NCBI GenBank assembly: GCA_965215385.1
Contig: OZ244059.1
Span: 1,798,001 to 1,862,000 of the forward strand
Source of the DNA: JAPORY01 sp965215385
GTDB lineage: Bacteria > Pseudomonadota > Alphaproteobacteria > Rhodobacterales > Rhodobacteraceae
Length of the DNA: 64,000 bases
Direction of reading: 5' to 3'
A program made the position numbers and the translations under genes. How positions within the stretch are numbered: position 1 is the stretch's first letter; every line of letters begins with the position of its first letter. Below, piece after piece: positions 44,794 through 54,910 of the stretch. The notes beneath the pieces were generated by a model, which was not told where the DNA came from, made no database searches, and saw only the letters and a list, made by a program, of their open reading frames with translations.

Positions 44794-46275
44794 CTATATT
44801 TTGACAGTGGCCGCTGCATCCATATCTTTCACGCGCTCAAGATCGGATCCCTCTCTAAGGATATCAACAGCGACAGCCCCTTGCCACAGGGTGATCGGCC
44901 GATCTACCTTCAGATTGGGCAACTGCGTCATCGCCCAATCACGCGCAGCATTCAAACTGTCAAATTCGCCTTTTTGATCAATATCCGCGCCGGCACGGAG
45001 AGTATAAGTCGTTGACTTCAACTGCCGTGACTCAATTAACCAGGTCCGAAAAGAAGGAACAGGACAAGACACAATCCCATCAGCGTCTTCCTGTAAAGCA
45101 CCTTGATGAATTAAGTGATCAAAAAAATCCGTTGTTTCCTTTGTATAATAGGGAAAATCTTTTTTTTTAGAATCCCCTGCCAGCACATCAAGAATATCAG
45201 TCCTATATGGTTCGTCATGCAATGTTTTCATCACAGCGATGATCAAGGATTTATAGGTTTTTATTTCAGGACTCACTCGCTCTTGATAATACTCCAACCG
45301 ATACTGTGCAAACTGCGCGGTCACTCGCATCCACTCCCGTTCGCTCAGCGCATCCAACGCACCTGTAAAGTCTGGTTGGGTGTCACTCTTGTCAACAATC
45401 ACTTGTGCCAAAGCCTTCAGAGCACAATGCAGATGCCGCGGCCAAAAATCCGCCAGTTGGCAATACACCTGCAAACGCTGTTGCTGCGCCCCCATCTCCA
45501 AACCAAAATGCGCACACCATTTCGCCATCAACTCCGCACTCTCCTCACGCGTAAAACGACCAATCGAATGAACCGTCAAAGCCCGTGTCAGACCGAGAGA
45601 CGCAACATGCGCTTGCGTATCACTTAACCCCGCTAACAAAAGAGATATCGGGAGATTTGAGTTATTCTCGTGGATGTCTTGAAGTAACAGACTACTGGGC
45701 AGGTCTTTATCACTCGGCAGATTTTGCGCTTCATCAATCGCAATGATCATAGGACCTTTGAGTGCCAACTGGTTGTAATCCAACCACTTCTTAAAAAGAG
45801 ACAATGTCGCCGATGGCGCTTTTGAGCTGGTTTGACGGGAGCGTGACACCTCAACACCAATCGCAGGAATACCTGTCCGTATCGACGCATTCCAAAACTT
45901 GCTCTTCTCTGCCATCAGATCTCGTGCCTTTTTCTGATCCACCGCGTCAGCGAGGCGGCCGAAGACCAGCTTGGGATCACGTACCTCCGAATTAGAGAGT
46001 CTCAGAATCCGCGGTTCATCCTTGAACCATGGTGCCTTCTCATCATCACCTTTGTTGATATTTTTATGTAGCTCGGCAATGATGGAACTCTTGCCCGCCC
46101 CCGGTGCCCCTTGAAGCACAAGCGTGTTGCCCGGTTCGCCTGACTGATAATTCTGCCACCCAACGTCTGCCCGCTGGATGATATCATCCAGAATCGCTTG
46201 ACGCCCTATAAAGACGGGGGGCGCGGATTTTTCTCCACGCCGAACAAATGTGACTAGAGCATCTTTCTTGAACAT
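44794..46275 (-). CDS. AAA+ ATPase of unknown role
   Basis: A 493-residue ATP-binding protein. VFIGRQAILDDIIQRADVGW leads to the Walker A LVLQGAPGAGKSSIIAELHK (residues ~55-65), Walker B with GPMIIAIDEAQNLPSDKDLP, and a sensor-like ISLLLAGLSDT. The order GRxxxxxxxI - P-loop - DEAQ - LLAGL is that of the AAA_16/ORC-like or ATPase-with-DEAQ group, often found in NTPases of defence loci, but no effector domain is visible in the C-terminal 200 residues, which look helical, ending with a small beta domain. ATG 46290 five codons earlier is equally possible. Intact, in a region otherwise full of dead genes, so probably under selection. Confidence 0.7.
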   Translation of the reverse strand: MFKKDALVTFVRRGEKSAPPVFIGRQAILDDIIQRADVGWQNYQSGEPGNTLVLQGAPGAGKSSIIAELHKNINKGDDEKAPWFKDEPRILRLSNSEVRDPKLVFGRLADAVDQKKARDLMAEKSKFWNASIRTGIPAIGVEVSRSRQTSSKAPSATLSLFKKWLDYNQLALKGPMIIAIDEAQNLPSDKDLPSSLLLQDIHENNSNLPISLLLAGLSDTQAHVASLGLTRALTVHSIGRFTREESAELMAKWCAHFGLEMGAQQQRLQVYCQLADFWPRHLHCALKALAQVIVDKSDTQPDFTGALDALSEREWMRVTAQFAQYRLEYYQERVSPEIKTYKSLIIAVMKTLHDEPYRTDILDVLAGDSKKKDFPYYTKETTDFFDHLIHQGALQEDADGIVSCPVPSFRTWLIESRQLKSTTYTLRAGADIDQKGEFDSLNAARDWAMTQLPNLKVDRPITLWQGAVAVDILREGSDLERVKDMDAAATVKI

Positions 46276-46465
46276 CCTCAACCCGACCATCTCACGTCAT
46301 TGTCATGCCACATCTTTTACATCATCAGCTTACACTCTGTTCACGCCAAATGCAATGCCAATCCCAAAAGGGACGTGTCTGACTTTAAAATTTCCTCTTG
46401 CACTTGTGCCATAAAACCTCTACATTTAGTAGAGCAAAGCCATCAATGAACGAGGAGTCTTCAGG

Positions 46466-47060
46466 ATGAGAAGAGAGACATTACTCCTCCCATGACCGCC
46501 TGACGGCCCTTGTTGCCACCGTGGCAGCCCTATTGACCCTGCCCGCCGCGGCGAATGCGCAGACCCTTAGACCCCTTGCACCGGGCGACCTGCACCCTCA
46601 CGCTTCAAAGCGTTTCCCCAGTCGGTTGTGGACGGCTGCGGCGAGCATCCACGCTAGGGCGTATGCGGCTGACCCCTGCGTCCGACACTGGGGATAAGAA
46701 TTTCCCAACCGTTGACCAATTGGCTGTAACCAATGAGTTGAGGATTGCCGGCTGGTTCGGAAGTCGGGAGTGACGCGCCCCACCTGTCAACAATTACTAA
46801 TGGCAATCCGCTCGGCCAATCAAAGACTGGGTTTTGTCAGTAACGCTGATCACATCATCGCGGTGCAGCCCAAGGCCGGTGCCCACATCTGAAGCAACCG
46901 CAATTCCAGCTCCGGCCACGGCGAGATGGTGGTGAAGATTTTTACTCTACTAAACCACCCTCAATATGAGCCTCAAGGCTCCGCCTACTTCAGGTTCGTG
47001 GGTGGCAAGGGCTGTGCATGGGTCGGTCCGGGAGGTAACTTACTCGGGGGTAGCCAGTAA
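46466..47060 (+). pseudogene. Lysozyme-like secreted family, copy 3, decayed
   Basis: Begins ATG 46466 with MRRETLLL, then a one-base shift into HDRLTALVATVAALLTLPAA ANAQ (split here), an evident signal peptide. The middle is scrambled and has several stops. The tail resumes at ~46825: RLGFVSNADHIIAVQPKAGA then HI, TGA at 46890-46892, SNRNSSSGHGEMVVKIF and SAYFRFVGGKGCAWVGPGGN, ending LLGGSQ, TAA 47058-47060. Compared with the copy at 2000-2632 the TGA replaces the Trp codon in AHVWSNRN. The lysozyme-like core (GRYQ) is not seen, so it was deleted. Confidence 0.65.
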
Positions 47061-47089
47061 CGCGACCGCAGGCTGACCCTCCTCCGCGC

Positions 47090-48238
47090 CGCCGGCCAGC
47101 ACAGACCGTCCCCTCACTCTGAACGCCTGATGTCCGTGACGCCTCACAACACAGCTGAAAAAAGGTCTGACCGCCGACCCGCAGACGGATGTTGATCAGA
47201 CGTGGCTCGCGGACGTTTTGCAATCCCGGCCCGCGTGAGCGGGAGAGCACCCGGTGGGGATGAAGGGTCATCGCCAACGACGGCACTGCCTTCTGCCCGG
47301 CAAAATAGCCATAAATGGGAGATCGCGTCAAACACGTGAGCCCCGCCACCATCGCGCCTGGATGCGCCCCGTCCGATGTCTGATCGGCAAAAGCCTGTAT
47401 CTCGCGATGCGTAAATGATCGAAAGAGCCGTGATAAAGACACCCGCGCCGCCGATGGATCCCTCATCTCGGTCATGGCAACCAGTTCCGTCAACAGCTGT
47501 GTCCGTTCTTGCATCAGCGCGTCCGCAGACGGCAAGTACCCTTCTTCCAAGATCGCCCGTAACGGCTCACCCAGCGCGTGATCGCTGTGGGTGTTCCACC
47601 TGATGAATCATCAAGGCCGCCGTCCGTTCCAGCACTATCGGATGCGGAGATGACGCCGTTACTGCGTCGATCACCGTCCCCATACGTCGATCATACGCTT
47701 CCTGCACATCCCGATGGTTGAACTCCAGAGGATGCCGGAGACGGCTTGAGCCGTCGTGATAGAAGGCCCGAAACACATCTTCACTCAACAGCTGGGCACT
47801 TGGGACGCTGGGGTCTCTCGCCACTGGGTCCTTTGCGAGGGCGCATGTCGCGTCGTATAGGTCGCGATCCCGCGCAAAGTCCTGAGCGGCCGTCACCTGA
47901 TCCATTGGGGGCGTCTCGGCCTGACGCACCAGGGTGGTTATCTCACCGATTATATTTCGTTGATGCACGGGGTGCTGCGCATCCACCCGCTCCGTGATCG
48001 CCACCGCCAGTTGCGGCACCTAGAGATCAGGCTCATGGGATGCTCCGCCCGCCACAGGCGGTGGTGTCGTGTGATCGTCACAACTCTCCTGCTGCGCATC
48101 GGACAGGGATGTTGATCTGTTCCCGTGGCGCATCCCCGACACGATGATCCAGGCGACATGATCCAGGCGACCACCCATCCGCGCCCGCTGCACATGATCC
48201 CCCCAGCGCGTGAGCGCCCGCTCAAAGATCTCGGCCAC
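47090..48238 (-). pseudogene. Unrecognised gene broken by a TAG and a frameshift
   Basis: From ATG 48238 the frame reads MAEIFERALTRWGDHVQRAR and on to TAG at 48020-48022, then continues in the same frame with VPQLAVAITERVDAQHPVHQ to 47567. A single-base shift near 47590 joins it (via HSDHALGEPLRAILEEGYLP) to the last part, ADALMQERTQLLTELVAMTE and VSLSRLFRSFTHREIQAFAD. The text is helical and amphipathic throughout; no family recognised. It lies antisense to the end of the preceding family copy if read to 46990, so I end it near 47090. Possibly a plasmid or conjugation protein. Confidence 0.4.
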
Positions 48239-48577
48239 TGTCCCCCTCCATGGCTACGCAATAGTTTGAATCATACTACAGGTAGTTTTTTCTGCTGCAT
48301 TTCGTCTCGCAATTTGAGCAAACTGCATTGCCCTGCAGATCATTTTGCTGACTTAGGCAGATTAGGTTCCTATTATTCAGTGACATTGTCTTTTCAACTT
48401 GATCGCTGACGCTGGTGAACGGCACTATTTCCTCATAAGTAATAGAAGTTAGGAATTACTTCCCTATTTTTTGGCCAAAGTACAAAATCGTACCTTTGCG
48501 GAGGCCTGCCCCCACACACTCTTGTCAACCCGGCCCCCGCGGAACTGATTCTTGTATGGTGTACTCAATTTTGAGTG
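48239..48577. other. Gap, nothing assigned
   Basis: 339 bases between the broken gene and the ISKra4-like remnant. AT-rich around 48260-48330. No motif found. Confidence 0.4.
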
Positions 48578-50125
48578 CTACGCTGCCCGATCAGCGCGGA
48601 TAGCGCGACTATCATTAGCCGGCGACGCGGGAAGCCAGTCACGCTGGCGATTTCGGCGCGGCATGAGGTTTTCCCAAGCTGGATCAAATCGACCTGACTT
48701 GCAAAGGGGGCGGATGCTCAGAACGCCTTGACTGCCGTCCCGTCCCCAACTCTGCCCAGCGAGCCTTAATCTTGAGGTTACCAAAACTCTGTTGGCAGCC
48801 GCAACCGAATCCGACCCGATAGCAAACCCCTCTGCTGCCGCGTTGGCGGCATCCAGACGATGACGAGTGTTACCAAAGGACCCAAGTTCGCAGCCGATGT
48901 CGTTGGTCTCTTTTCTCTTGCGCAATAGATAGCGCAACGCGTCAATGACCTTGGCCGCCCCGTTCGTGTCACGGCAGTAGGTATGCCGCCATTTCTCAAA
49001 CTAGGCCGTTCCCGCCGCCGTCTTCTTGCCAAAGGCAGCATCCGCCGCGGCTTTGAGATGTTCCGCCCCTTGCCAAAAATCCAACAGCGTCAGATCCGGT
49101 CATATGCTCTCAAGATACGTCCCGTTGTCTCGCGCCCCATCGGCAACTGCTACCACCTTCAGGTCGGGGTTAACCTTTAGCCAGTGGAACAACTCGGCAC
49201 TCAACTGCGCCTTCAGGGTCTCTTTACCCGCCGCCGGAAGTTGGCTGAAACAACCGGCATCCAGCAAGTTGCCGGCGGCCTCGCGCCAACCCGCATCCGT
49301 CTCGGTTTCACCGCCAGTTTCGGCATTCATCCGCATCATGACATCGTCGAGCGAGATCAGCAGTGACGCCGTCAGCCTGGGCAAGGCCTCACGATCGCGA
49401 ACCGCCGACAGCAACGCACTAGAGGTGGCTGCCAGGGTACTCCCGACTGCCGCCGAAAGCCGAATCAGCGAGGAAGCAAAAGTCCCCGTACCACCGAACT
49501 GGTGCCACGCTTGTTCGCTTTCGCGCGCCGTGAGAGCCCCTTCAAATATCTGGAGAGACCGGCCACCGCCGCCGGCATACCGCCAATCGTCAACCCGAGG
49601 GTGCGCTCGGCAGGAATAATCGCCGCGCCCGATGGACGATAGCGCGAACACTCAAATGCAACCGGCCAAACAGCGTCAGGGCCTCGCCGCGCGTGACCAC
49701 CACCCGATGATACAATTGGTCTTCGACCGTCAGCGACGCCCCGTGGTCGTCGAGGTCTTCAAACGCCCGCTTGAGCACCGAGCGTGCGACGTAAAACAGC
49801 AGATCGCGGAGCGCGGGTTCCGCCACTAGTGAATCCTCACGAAACCATTCGGCGACATCTTTCGGTAAACCGCGAGCTTCGGCAACCGCGACAAACCTTT
49901 GACCCGCTGCCGCCAGGCGTAGCGCGGGCGACCCTTCCACCAATGAATCCGGTGCAGCACCTCTTCCATCCGTCGGTTTGCCGACGGAACCACTAAGCTC
50001 AGTTGAGCGCGATGCGCCGCGCCCCCGCTGCCAACACCTGCTGGGTCATGCCCGGATGCGCGAGGAGATACCACTCTCTTGCACCTGCGCCCCTCTACAT
50101 GAATCGTCCCGGCAAATACAAACAC
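48578..50125 (-). pseudogene. ISKra4-family transposase, multiply broken
   Basis: Pieces in order on the minus strand: TIHVEGRRCKRVVSPRASGH from 50125; RLAAAGQRFVAVAEARGLPK and EDQLYHRVVVTRGEALTLFG (49943-49590); ISLDDVMMRMNAETGGETET and KVVAVADGARDNGTYLESI (49651-49100); then after TGA 49100-49102 PDLTLLDFWQGAEH, a TAG at 49001-49003 where the family has Trp (AAGTA-stop-FEKWRHT), and LRYLLRKRKETNDIGCELGS, GFAIGSDSVAAANRVLVTSR, DGSQGVLSIRPLCKSGRFDP to the stop at 48578. The order and the GFAIGSGSVEAAN-like block are those of ISKra4 transposases. At least two frameshifts and two nonsense codons. ISKra4 ends not mapped. Confidence 0.75.
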
Positions 50126-50529
50126 CCGTGACGGGACACGATGATGCTAGGCGGCCAGAATCACCACCTCCCGTATCACCAGTCCAACCTGTGCCGTCAC
50201 CTACAGGCGCAGGGCGTCCGTCTTCGCATCAAACCCCATAACCACTGCCTAGTCCTCCACCTCGATTCGGGTCGCCCGCCACGCCGTTGATCACGGCCTC
50301 CGCACTCTCCCTGCCGTGCAACAGCGACCGCTGCATCGCCGCCCGCTCAGGATCACGGGTCTGATCCTCGCCGATCCAGAGGGACCCCACCCGCATGTCC
50401 AACGCTCGCATGAACGGATTGCCGCCCATTGGCTATTACTCACCCCCTCCTCCCAGCATCGCCACCAGTTTTGCCCCGATTGATCCACCCGCTTTAGAAG
50501 CAGTGTCTACTACCGATTGCCTAATTTCC
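50126..50529. other. Gap, short unassigned frame
   Basis: 404 bases. A 66-codon minus-strand frame (50429-50229) contains MGGNPFMRALDMRVGSLWIG and ends in a Gly-rich tail; it resembles low-complexity protein ends but I cannot assign it. Confidence 0.3.
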
Positions 50530-51093
50530 TTACAACCCAACCGGTCGTACCTCAACGACTTCTGGAATATAATGTCGCAAGAGATTTTCTATCCCCATCT
50601 TGAGCGTCAAGGTTGAGGAAGGACATCCTGCGCAAGCACCTTGCATGTGGAGGTATACCACCCCGCGCTCAAACCCGTGGAAGGTAATGTCGCCGCCATC
50701 TTGAGCAACCGCAGGACGTACACGACTGTCCAGTAATTCCTTAATCTGGCTTACTATCTCTGCATTCTCACCGTCGTGCTCCGCATGTCCCCCATCGGCG
50801 ACATAATCCGCGGCCATTACCGGATCGCCCGATTGAAAATGATCCATTATCGCCCCCAGAACCGCTGGCTTTAAATGTGCCCAGTCGGTATGGTCATCTT
50901 TGGTTGCGGTAACGAAATCATTGCCAAAAAAGACCGCCTTGATGCCATTCACCGCAAAGATACGGGTCGCCAATGGTGATTTTGCCGCCGCATTGGCCGT
51001 CAAGAAATCTGCCGTCCCCGCTTCCAAGACCTCCCGACCCGGTAGAAACTTAAGAGTTGCCGGATTCGGCGTCGACTCGGTTTGAATAAACAT
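50530..51093 (-). CDS. NifU-like / NfuA-type Fe-S cluster scaffold protein
   Basis: A 187-residue protein with an N-terminal Nfu_N domain (MFIQTESTPNPATLKFLPGR, IFAVNGIKAVFFGNDFVTAT) and a C-terminal NifU domain (IKELLDSRVRPAVAQDGGDI TFHGFERGVVYLHMQGACAG split here) whose CAGCPSS motif provides the two cysteines that hold a transferable Fe-S cluster between two monomers. ATG 51093 has AAGGAGAG upstream. Delivers clusters to enzymes such as those in this window (QueG, GltBD, Rieske). Common alphaproteobacterial gene, intact. Confidence 0.93.
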   Translation of the reverse strand: MFIQTESTPNPATLKFLPGREVLEAGTADFLTANAAAKSPLATRIFAVNGIKAVFFGNDFVTATKDDHTDWAHLKPAVLGAIMDHFQSGDPVMAADYVADGGHAEHDGENAEIVSQIKELLDSRVRPAVAQDGGDITFHGFERGVVYLHMQGACAGCPSSTLTLKMGIENLLRHYIPEVVEVRPVGL

Positions 51094-51159
51094 TTCTCTC
51101 TCCTTGGCTGTCTTGACTATGTGAGTTTCGGCACGGCCTGTCAAGATTTGGTCAAGCGT

Positions 51160-51401
51160 TGCACCTAAAATGTTGGCGCGTGGCGAACCCAGCAGCGCAC
51201 CGCAAGCTTCCGCTCGTGCGACTGCTGCAACACCAATCCAGAGACTGTTTTGCACCACCGAACGCCCTTGATAGTTTGCACGGGTTCACGCCTACGAGCG
51301 GCGACAACCGCGGCAAAACGCATCGCATTCCAACAGTCCTGACTGTTATCAAATTCTACCAAAAACCTTCTATCCTTGCCTGCCAGATGCTCACGGACCA
51401 T
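51160..51401 (-). pseudogene. Remnant of a universal-stress-protein gene
   Basis: The frame from ATG 51401 reads DRRFLVEFDNSQDCWNAMRF then AAVVAARRREPVQTIKG, which resembles the start of UspA-type proteins (xFLVxVDxSExxxxALRFA), then breaks into other frames (VLQQSHERKL). In alphaproteobacteria a small USP gene often precedes the nifU-like gene in this orientation. The rest of the domain (GxxGxG ATP site) is absent. Confidence 0.45.
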
Positions 51402-51505
51402 TGTTCTCCAAAATCAGGCAATCAATCGGTGCGATCGCCTGTCGTTGCCGGCCGAGTCCTGACGGCGTTTGCTGCCTTCAACGGGACAGTAGATTCTCCG
51501 AGTTC

Positions 51506-52366
51506 CTAATTCGATGCCGTCCAATCCCAGTACAACTCGCGAACCCGTTGCGTCATTGGGCCGCGCTGATACTGACGATCATCAAAGGCTACCACCGGCG
51601 TTACTTTCGACATATTTCCCGACATAAAGACTTCATCGGCGTTCTCAAAATCCTCAAAGGTCAAAACCGCCTCATGGACTGCGATGCCATCTTGCCGCAT
51701 ATTGGCGATATGACGGCGGCGCGTTACCCCCGCCAAGAATGTCCCATTCGCTATGGGCGTGAATACCTCGCCATCCTTAACCATAAAGATATTGGCGGTC
51801 GCGGTTTCAGCCACATTACCCATGGCGTCAGTAACCAACGCGTTGTGGAAGCCTTTGCGTCGTGCCTCCGCCAACATTCTCGCATTATTGGGATACAGGC
51901 AGCCAGATTTCGCGTTGACGACCGAGCTCTCCAGAACCGGACGGCGAAATCGCGTTCGGGTGAGCGTGACCGACGCCGATAAGGGTGGCATCGGCACCTC
52001 CTCTAGGCAGACAGCGAAACCGATTTTATTGGCGTCTGGAACAATCGCCGTCGTATCGCCCTCAATTGCCCAATACATCGGCCGGATGTAAAGTGCTGCA
52101 TTGCCAGCAAATCGATCAAAGCCATCTCGAATGAGCGCGATCATATCTTCGGTTGGCACCGAGGGTACCATCATCATGGCTTCAGCCGAATTATTGAGGC
52201 GCTGACAGTGTCGCTCGAGGTCCGGTGCCCTGCCGTCAAAATATCGCGCCCCGTCAAAGACCGTACTGCCAAGCCACGAGCCGTGATCAGCGGCTCGCAT
52301 GATCATCAAGTCCTCGTCGTGCCATCGTCCGTCAAAAAAAGTCTTGATGTTTTTTCCGAACGCCAT
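51506..52366 (-). CDS. ilvE: Branched-chain aminotransferase / class IV PLP aminotransferase
   Basis: A 286-residue fold-type IV PLP enzyme transferring amino groups to branched-chain 2-oxo acids. Visible: MRAADHGSWLGSTVFDGARYFD, YIRPMYWAIEG, VLESSVVNAKSGCLYPNNAR with the Schiff-base Lys, VAETATANIFMVKDGEVFTP (the EGxxxNxFxVxxG region is usual) and FLAGVTRRRHI. The substrate range of this family is broad (also D-amino acids or 4-amino-4-deoxychorismate), so ilvE is the best guess. Intact. Confidence 0.83.
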   Translation of the reverse strand: MAFGKNIKTFFDGRWHDEDLMIMRAADHGSWLGSTVFDGARYFDGRAPDLERHCQRLNNSAEAMMMVPSVPTEDMIALIRDGFDRFAGNAALYIRPMYWAIEGDTTAIVPDANKIGFAVCLEEVPMPPLSASVTLTRTRFRRPVLESSVVNAKSGCLYPNNARMLAEARRKGFHNALVTDAMGNVAETATANIFMVKDGEVFTPIANGTFLAGVTRRRHIANMRQDGIAVHEAVLTFEDFENADEVFMSGNMSKVTPVVAFDDRQYQRGPMTQRVRELYWDWTASN

Positions 52367-52803
52367 CGTTTAAGCCTCTCCCACAAAGTAAAACCGTAGC
52401 CGCTAACGCAACCAAAGGCGGTTGCAAAGAAAAGTCAATCCATCATTCCTTGCATCGGCCCCAAAAGTCGAGCTTGAAAAACAAATGGGTGCCAGCATAT
52501 TCGTTTCACTTTTCTGTTCAAAAGCTGCCGACGTCACTAATTGACAAAATACTTATCCCGCGTCGAGACCGAAACAAGCAACGAAAGACAACCTGTTCCC
52601 CCTAACCCCGAAACCTAATGAGGTTTGTCTGTAGGCGGTATTTGCCTGACCTTCTATACCGCCGCAAACGGTTGCATTCGACCTGCGGCCATTTCACTTC
52701 GACCAATCTATTTGGAAGACATTAACAAATAGCGGGCTCAGACCGTTCAGAACGTCGCAACACGAATATTTCGCCATCAGCATTGCGCTGCGACGAACTG
52801 CAT
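52367..52803. other. Intergenic region, nothing assigned
   Basis: 437 bases upstream of ilvE; no frame with likeness to a family. Contains an imperfect Gly-less AT-rich patch at 52500-52560. The ilvE promoter should lie here. Confidence 0.4.
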
Positions 52804-53679
52804 TTACGACGTTGTCAGGGATCGCAATCGTTGTTCTCGCCAGAGGGTGAACAGACCTGATGCAACGACGATACCAGCACCAAGCAACGTGAGGGCATCA
52901 GGCCGCTCTTGAAAGACCGTAATACCTATCAACAAAGCAAAAAGGATGCGTGTATACCGAAATGACGTCACGAAACTGACGTCGCCGATTCGCATGGCCG
53001 CGACGATTGAATTGTAGGCAAAGATACTCAACGGCACCAAAATCAAGATATAGAACTGCGCGTGACCTTCGGGCCATACCGCTGAGGCGGTCCAGATCGC
53101 TGCCATAATTCCTGCGGTCGGTATCATCGTCAGGAAGCCTAGAAAGCTGAGCTGAAGTGAACTCGTGAACTTGGAGACGCGTCGGGTGGCGAGGTCACGG
53201 GCGGCCAATCCGACGGCCCCGATAACAGCAAACAGGGATTGCACATCGAATTCATCGGTTGCGGGTCGGATAATCATCAGAACGCCGACGAAGCCAATCA
53301 AGGTCACGGACCACCGGCGCCAGCCGACAGCTTCTCCGAAAAACACCGCCGCGCCAACCGTGACGATCAAGGGTGAAGCCTGAATAACCGCGGCGGCAGT
53401 ACTGAGCGGGATTAACGCCAGAGCGGTGACGAACGAGAGTGTCGCAATCGCCTCCGCCAGATTCCGCAACAAAACGATTCCGTCAAACGCCGCCAACGGC
53501 AATAGTCTCTCGCCCTTAATGAAAAAATAGCACCCAATCACCGCCGCGCCACCGACACCGAGAAACAAGATAATTTGCCAAGTTGGCATAGTTGCCGCAA
53601 GAAGCTTGATCAACATGTCTTCGAGCGCAAAGCCAAACATGGCAATTGTCATCAAGACGGCTCCGCGAAAATTGTCCAT
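52804..53679 (-). CDS. DMT-superfamily EamA transporter
   Basis: A 291-residue membrane protein with ten hydrophobic spans arranged as two EamA repeats (first ALEDMLIKLLAATMPTWQII ..., second after FDVQSLFAVIGAVGLAARDL). Each repeat ends with the typical FFGExVxWRxWxGxxLIxxGVxL pattern: VFFGEAVGWRRWSVTLIGFV and VFQERPDALTLLGAGIVVAS. Such permeases export amino acids or metabolites; substrate unknown here. Confidence 0.85.
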   Translation of the reverse strand: MDNFRGAVLMTIAMFGFALEDMLIKLLAATMPTWQIILFLGVGGAAVIGCYFFIKGERLLPLAAFDGIVLLRNLAEAIATLSFVTALALIPLSTAAAVIQASPLIVTVGAAVFFGEAVGWRRWSVTLIGFVGVLMIIRPATDEFDVQSLFAVIGAVGLAARDLATRRVSKFTSSLQLSFLGFLTMIPTAGIMAAIWTASAVWPEGHAQFYILILVPLSIFAYNSIVAAMRIGDVSFVTSFRYTRILFALLIGITVFQERPDALTLLGAGIVVASGLFTLWREQRLRSLTTS

Positions 53680-54344
53680 TTATGCCGCTTCATATTGTCT
53701 GTTATTGCGCCGTCTGAACTTCATAATATCCGGTCACTTCCTGCATCTAGCACCATAAACTGACCGCGAGGTTCGGCAAGGAATGCGTCGGTCATTTGTT
53801 GCTAAACGATTGCGTCCGCGCAAGGTTTTTTGCCAGTTAAGTATTACTGCCCTCGCTCGGCAACGAATATATCTGCCAAAGCCTGTCAAGGACGAAAGCG
53901 ATCACGGCGACACCCCGGCCTGATTTCGATCTCCAACAGTAACTGCGGTATGACGCTTAGGCCAAAGCTGTATATACAATGGCGTACGCGGCTCTTGAAG
54001 GTTGTGCTTATTCGTCGACAAAATCATCGGGTTGCCGAGCACTTATCAGAATATCGTGGCACCATTGCGTTTAACTTTGAACCGTGACCGGCTGAATTTT
54101 GAAAGATCTACCCGTAGGTATTAATCTCTAACAATAATTGCGCCAACCCAAAGCGGTTGAAGGTGCCAAATAATGATTTAAGAGTCGGTGCTGGCTCCTA
54201 AATGGGTAATACGGTTCGTCGCAAAAGGTTCACTGCCGATCAACGGTTCACCCGCCGGTGCACTAACATACTTGTATTTACTCACTGCCTCTTGTTAATT
54301 GACCGTTACGAATTAAGTCGTTTGAGTAAAACGGAGTGGAACTC
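53680..54344. other. Intergenic region upstream of the bc1 operon
   Basis: 665 bases between two divergent units. An 85-codon plus frame (53830-54087) has no recognisable motif. The promoter of the petABC operon should be in the last ~150 bases, where TTGACCGTTACG (54298) and nearby AT-rich DNA occur, but no matching -10 could be fixed. Confidence 0.4.
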
Positions 54345-54899
54345 GTGTCAGAAGCTGTGGTCCCAGAGCGAAGGGACTTCCTTTATTACGCCACCGCAGG
54401 AGCTGGGACTGTTGTTGCCGGCGCGGCGGTATGGCCCCTGATTCATCAGATGAATCCGTCTGCGGACGTGCAGGCATTGTCGTCGATTCGGGTCGATGTG
54501 AGTGGCGTCGAACCGGGCACCCAAATCAGTGTCAAATTTCTCGGCAAACCCGTGTTTATTCGCCGTCGGACGCAATCGGAAATTGATGAAGCTCGAGCCG
54601 TAGATTTAGACAGCTTGCCCGATGGTGACGCCCGTAACGATAACTTGGGGACTGCACCGGCAGCCGACACTAACCGAACGCTTGATGAGGCTGGCGAGTG
54701 GTTGGTAATGGTCGGCGTCTGTACGCACTTGGGCTGCGTACCACTCGGTGATGGTGCCGGAGAGTTTAATGGCTGGTTTTGCCCTTGCCACGGTTCACAC
54801 TATGATACGTCAGGACGGATTCGGCGAGGACCGGCACCAGAGAATTTGCCAGTGCCGACCGCCGAGTTTGTCGACGAAACAACAATCCAGTTGGGTTAG
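54345..54899 (+). CDS. petA: Ubiquinol-cytochrome c reductase Rieske iron-sulfur subunit
   Basis: A 184-residue subunit of the cytochrome bc1 complex. It starts with GTG (GGAG eight bases before) and carries ERRDFLYYATAGAGTVVAGA AVWPL, a twin-Arg-like signal and single membrane anchor. The 2Fe-2S ligands are in VGVCTHLGCVPLG and GWFCPCHGSHYDTSGRIRRG (CTHLGC and CPCHG, plus the disulfide cysteines). Followed 11 bases later by petB. Electrons go from ubiquinol to cytochrome c1. Confidence 0.95.
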   Translation: MSEAVVPERRDFLYYATAGAGTVVAGAAVWPLIHQMNPSADVQALSSIRVDVSGVEPGTQISVKFLGKPVFIRRRTQSEIDEARAVDLDSLPDGDARNDNLGTAPAADTNRTLDEAGEWLVMVGVCTHLGCVPLGDGAGEFNGWFCPCHGSHYDTSGRIRRGPAPENLPVPTAEFVDETTIQLG

Positions 54900-54910
54900 G
54901 GAGCGAATAG

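Noticed and set aside
46555..46773. Independent 72-codon gene
   Set aside because: It lies inside the scrambled middle of the third lysozyme-family copy and has no start signal of its own.
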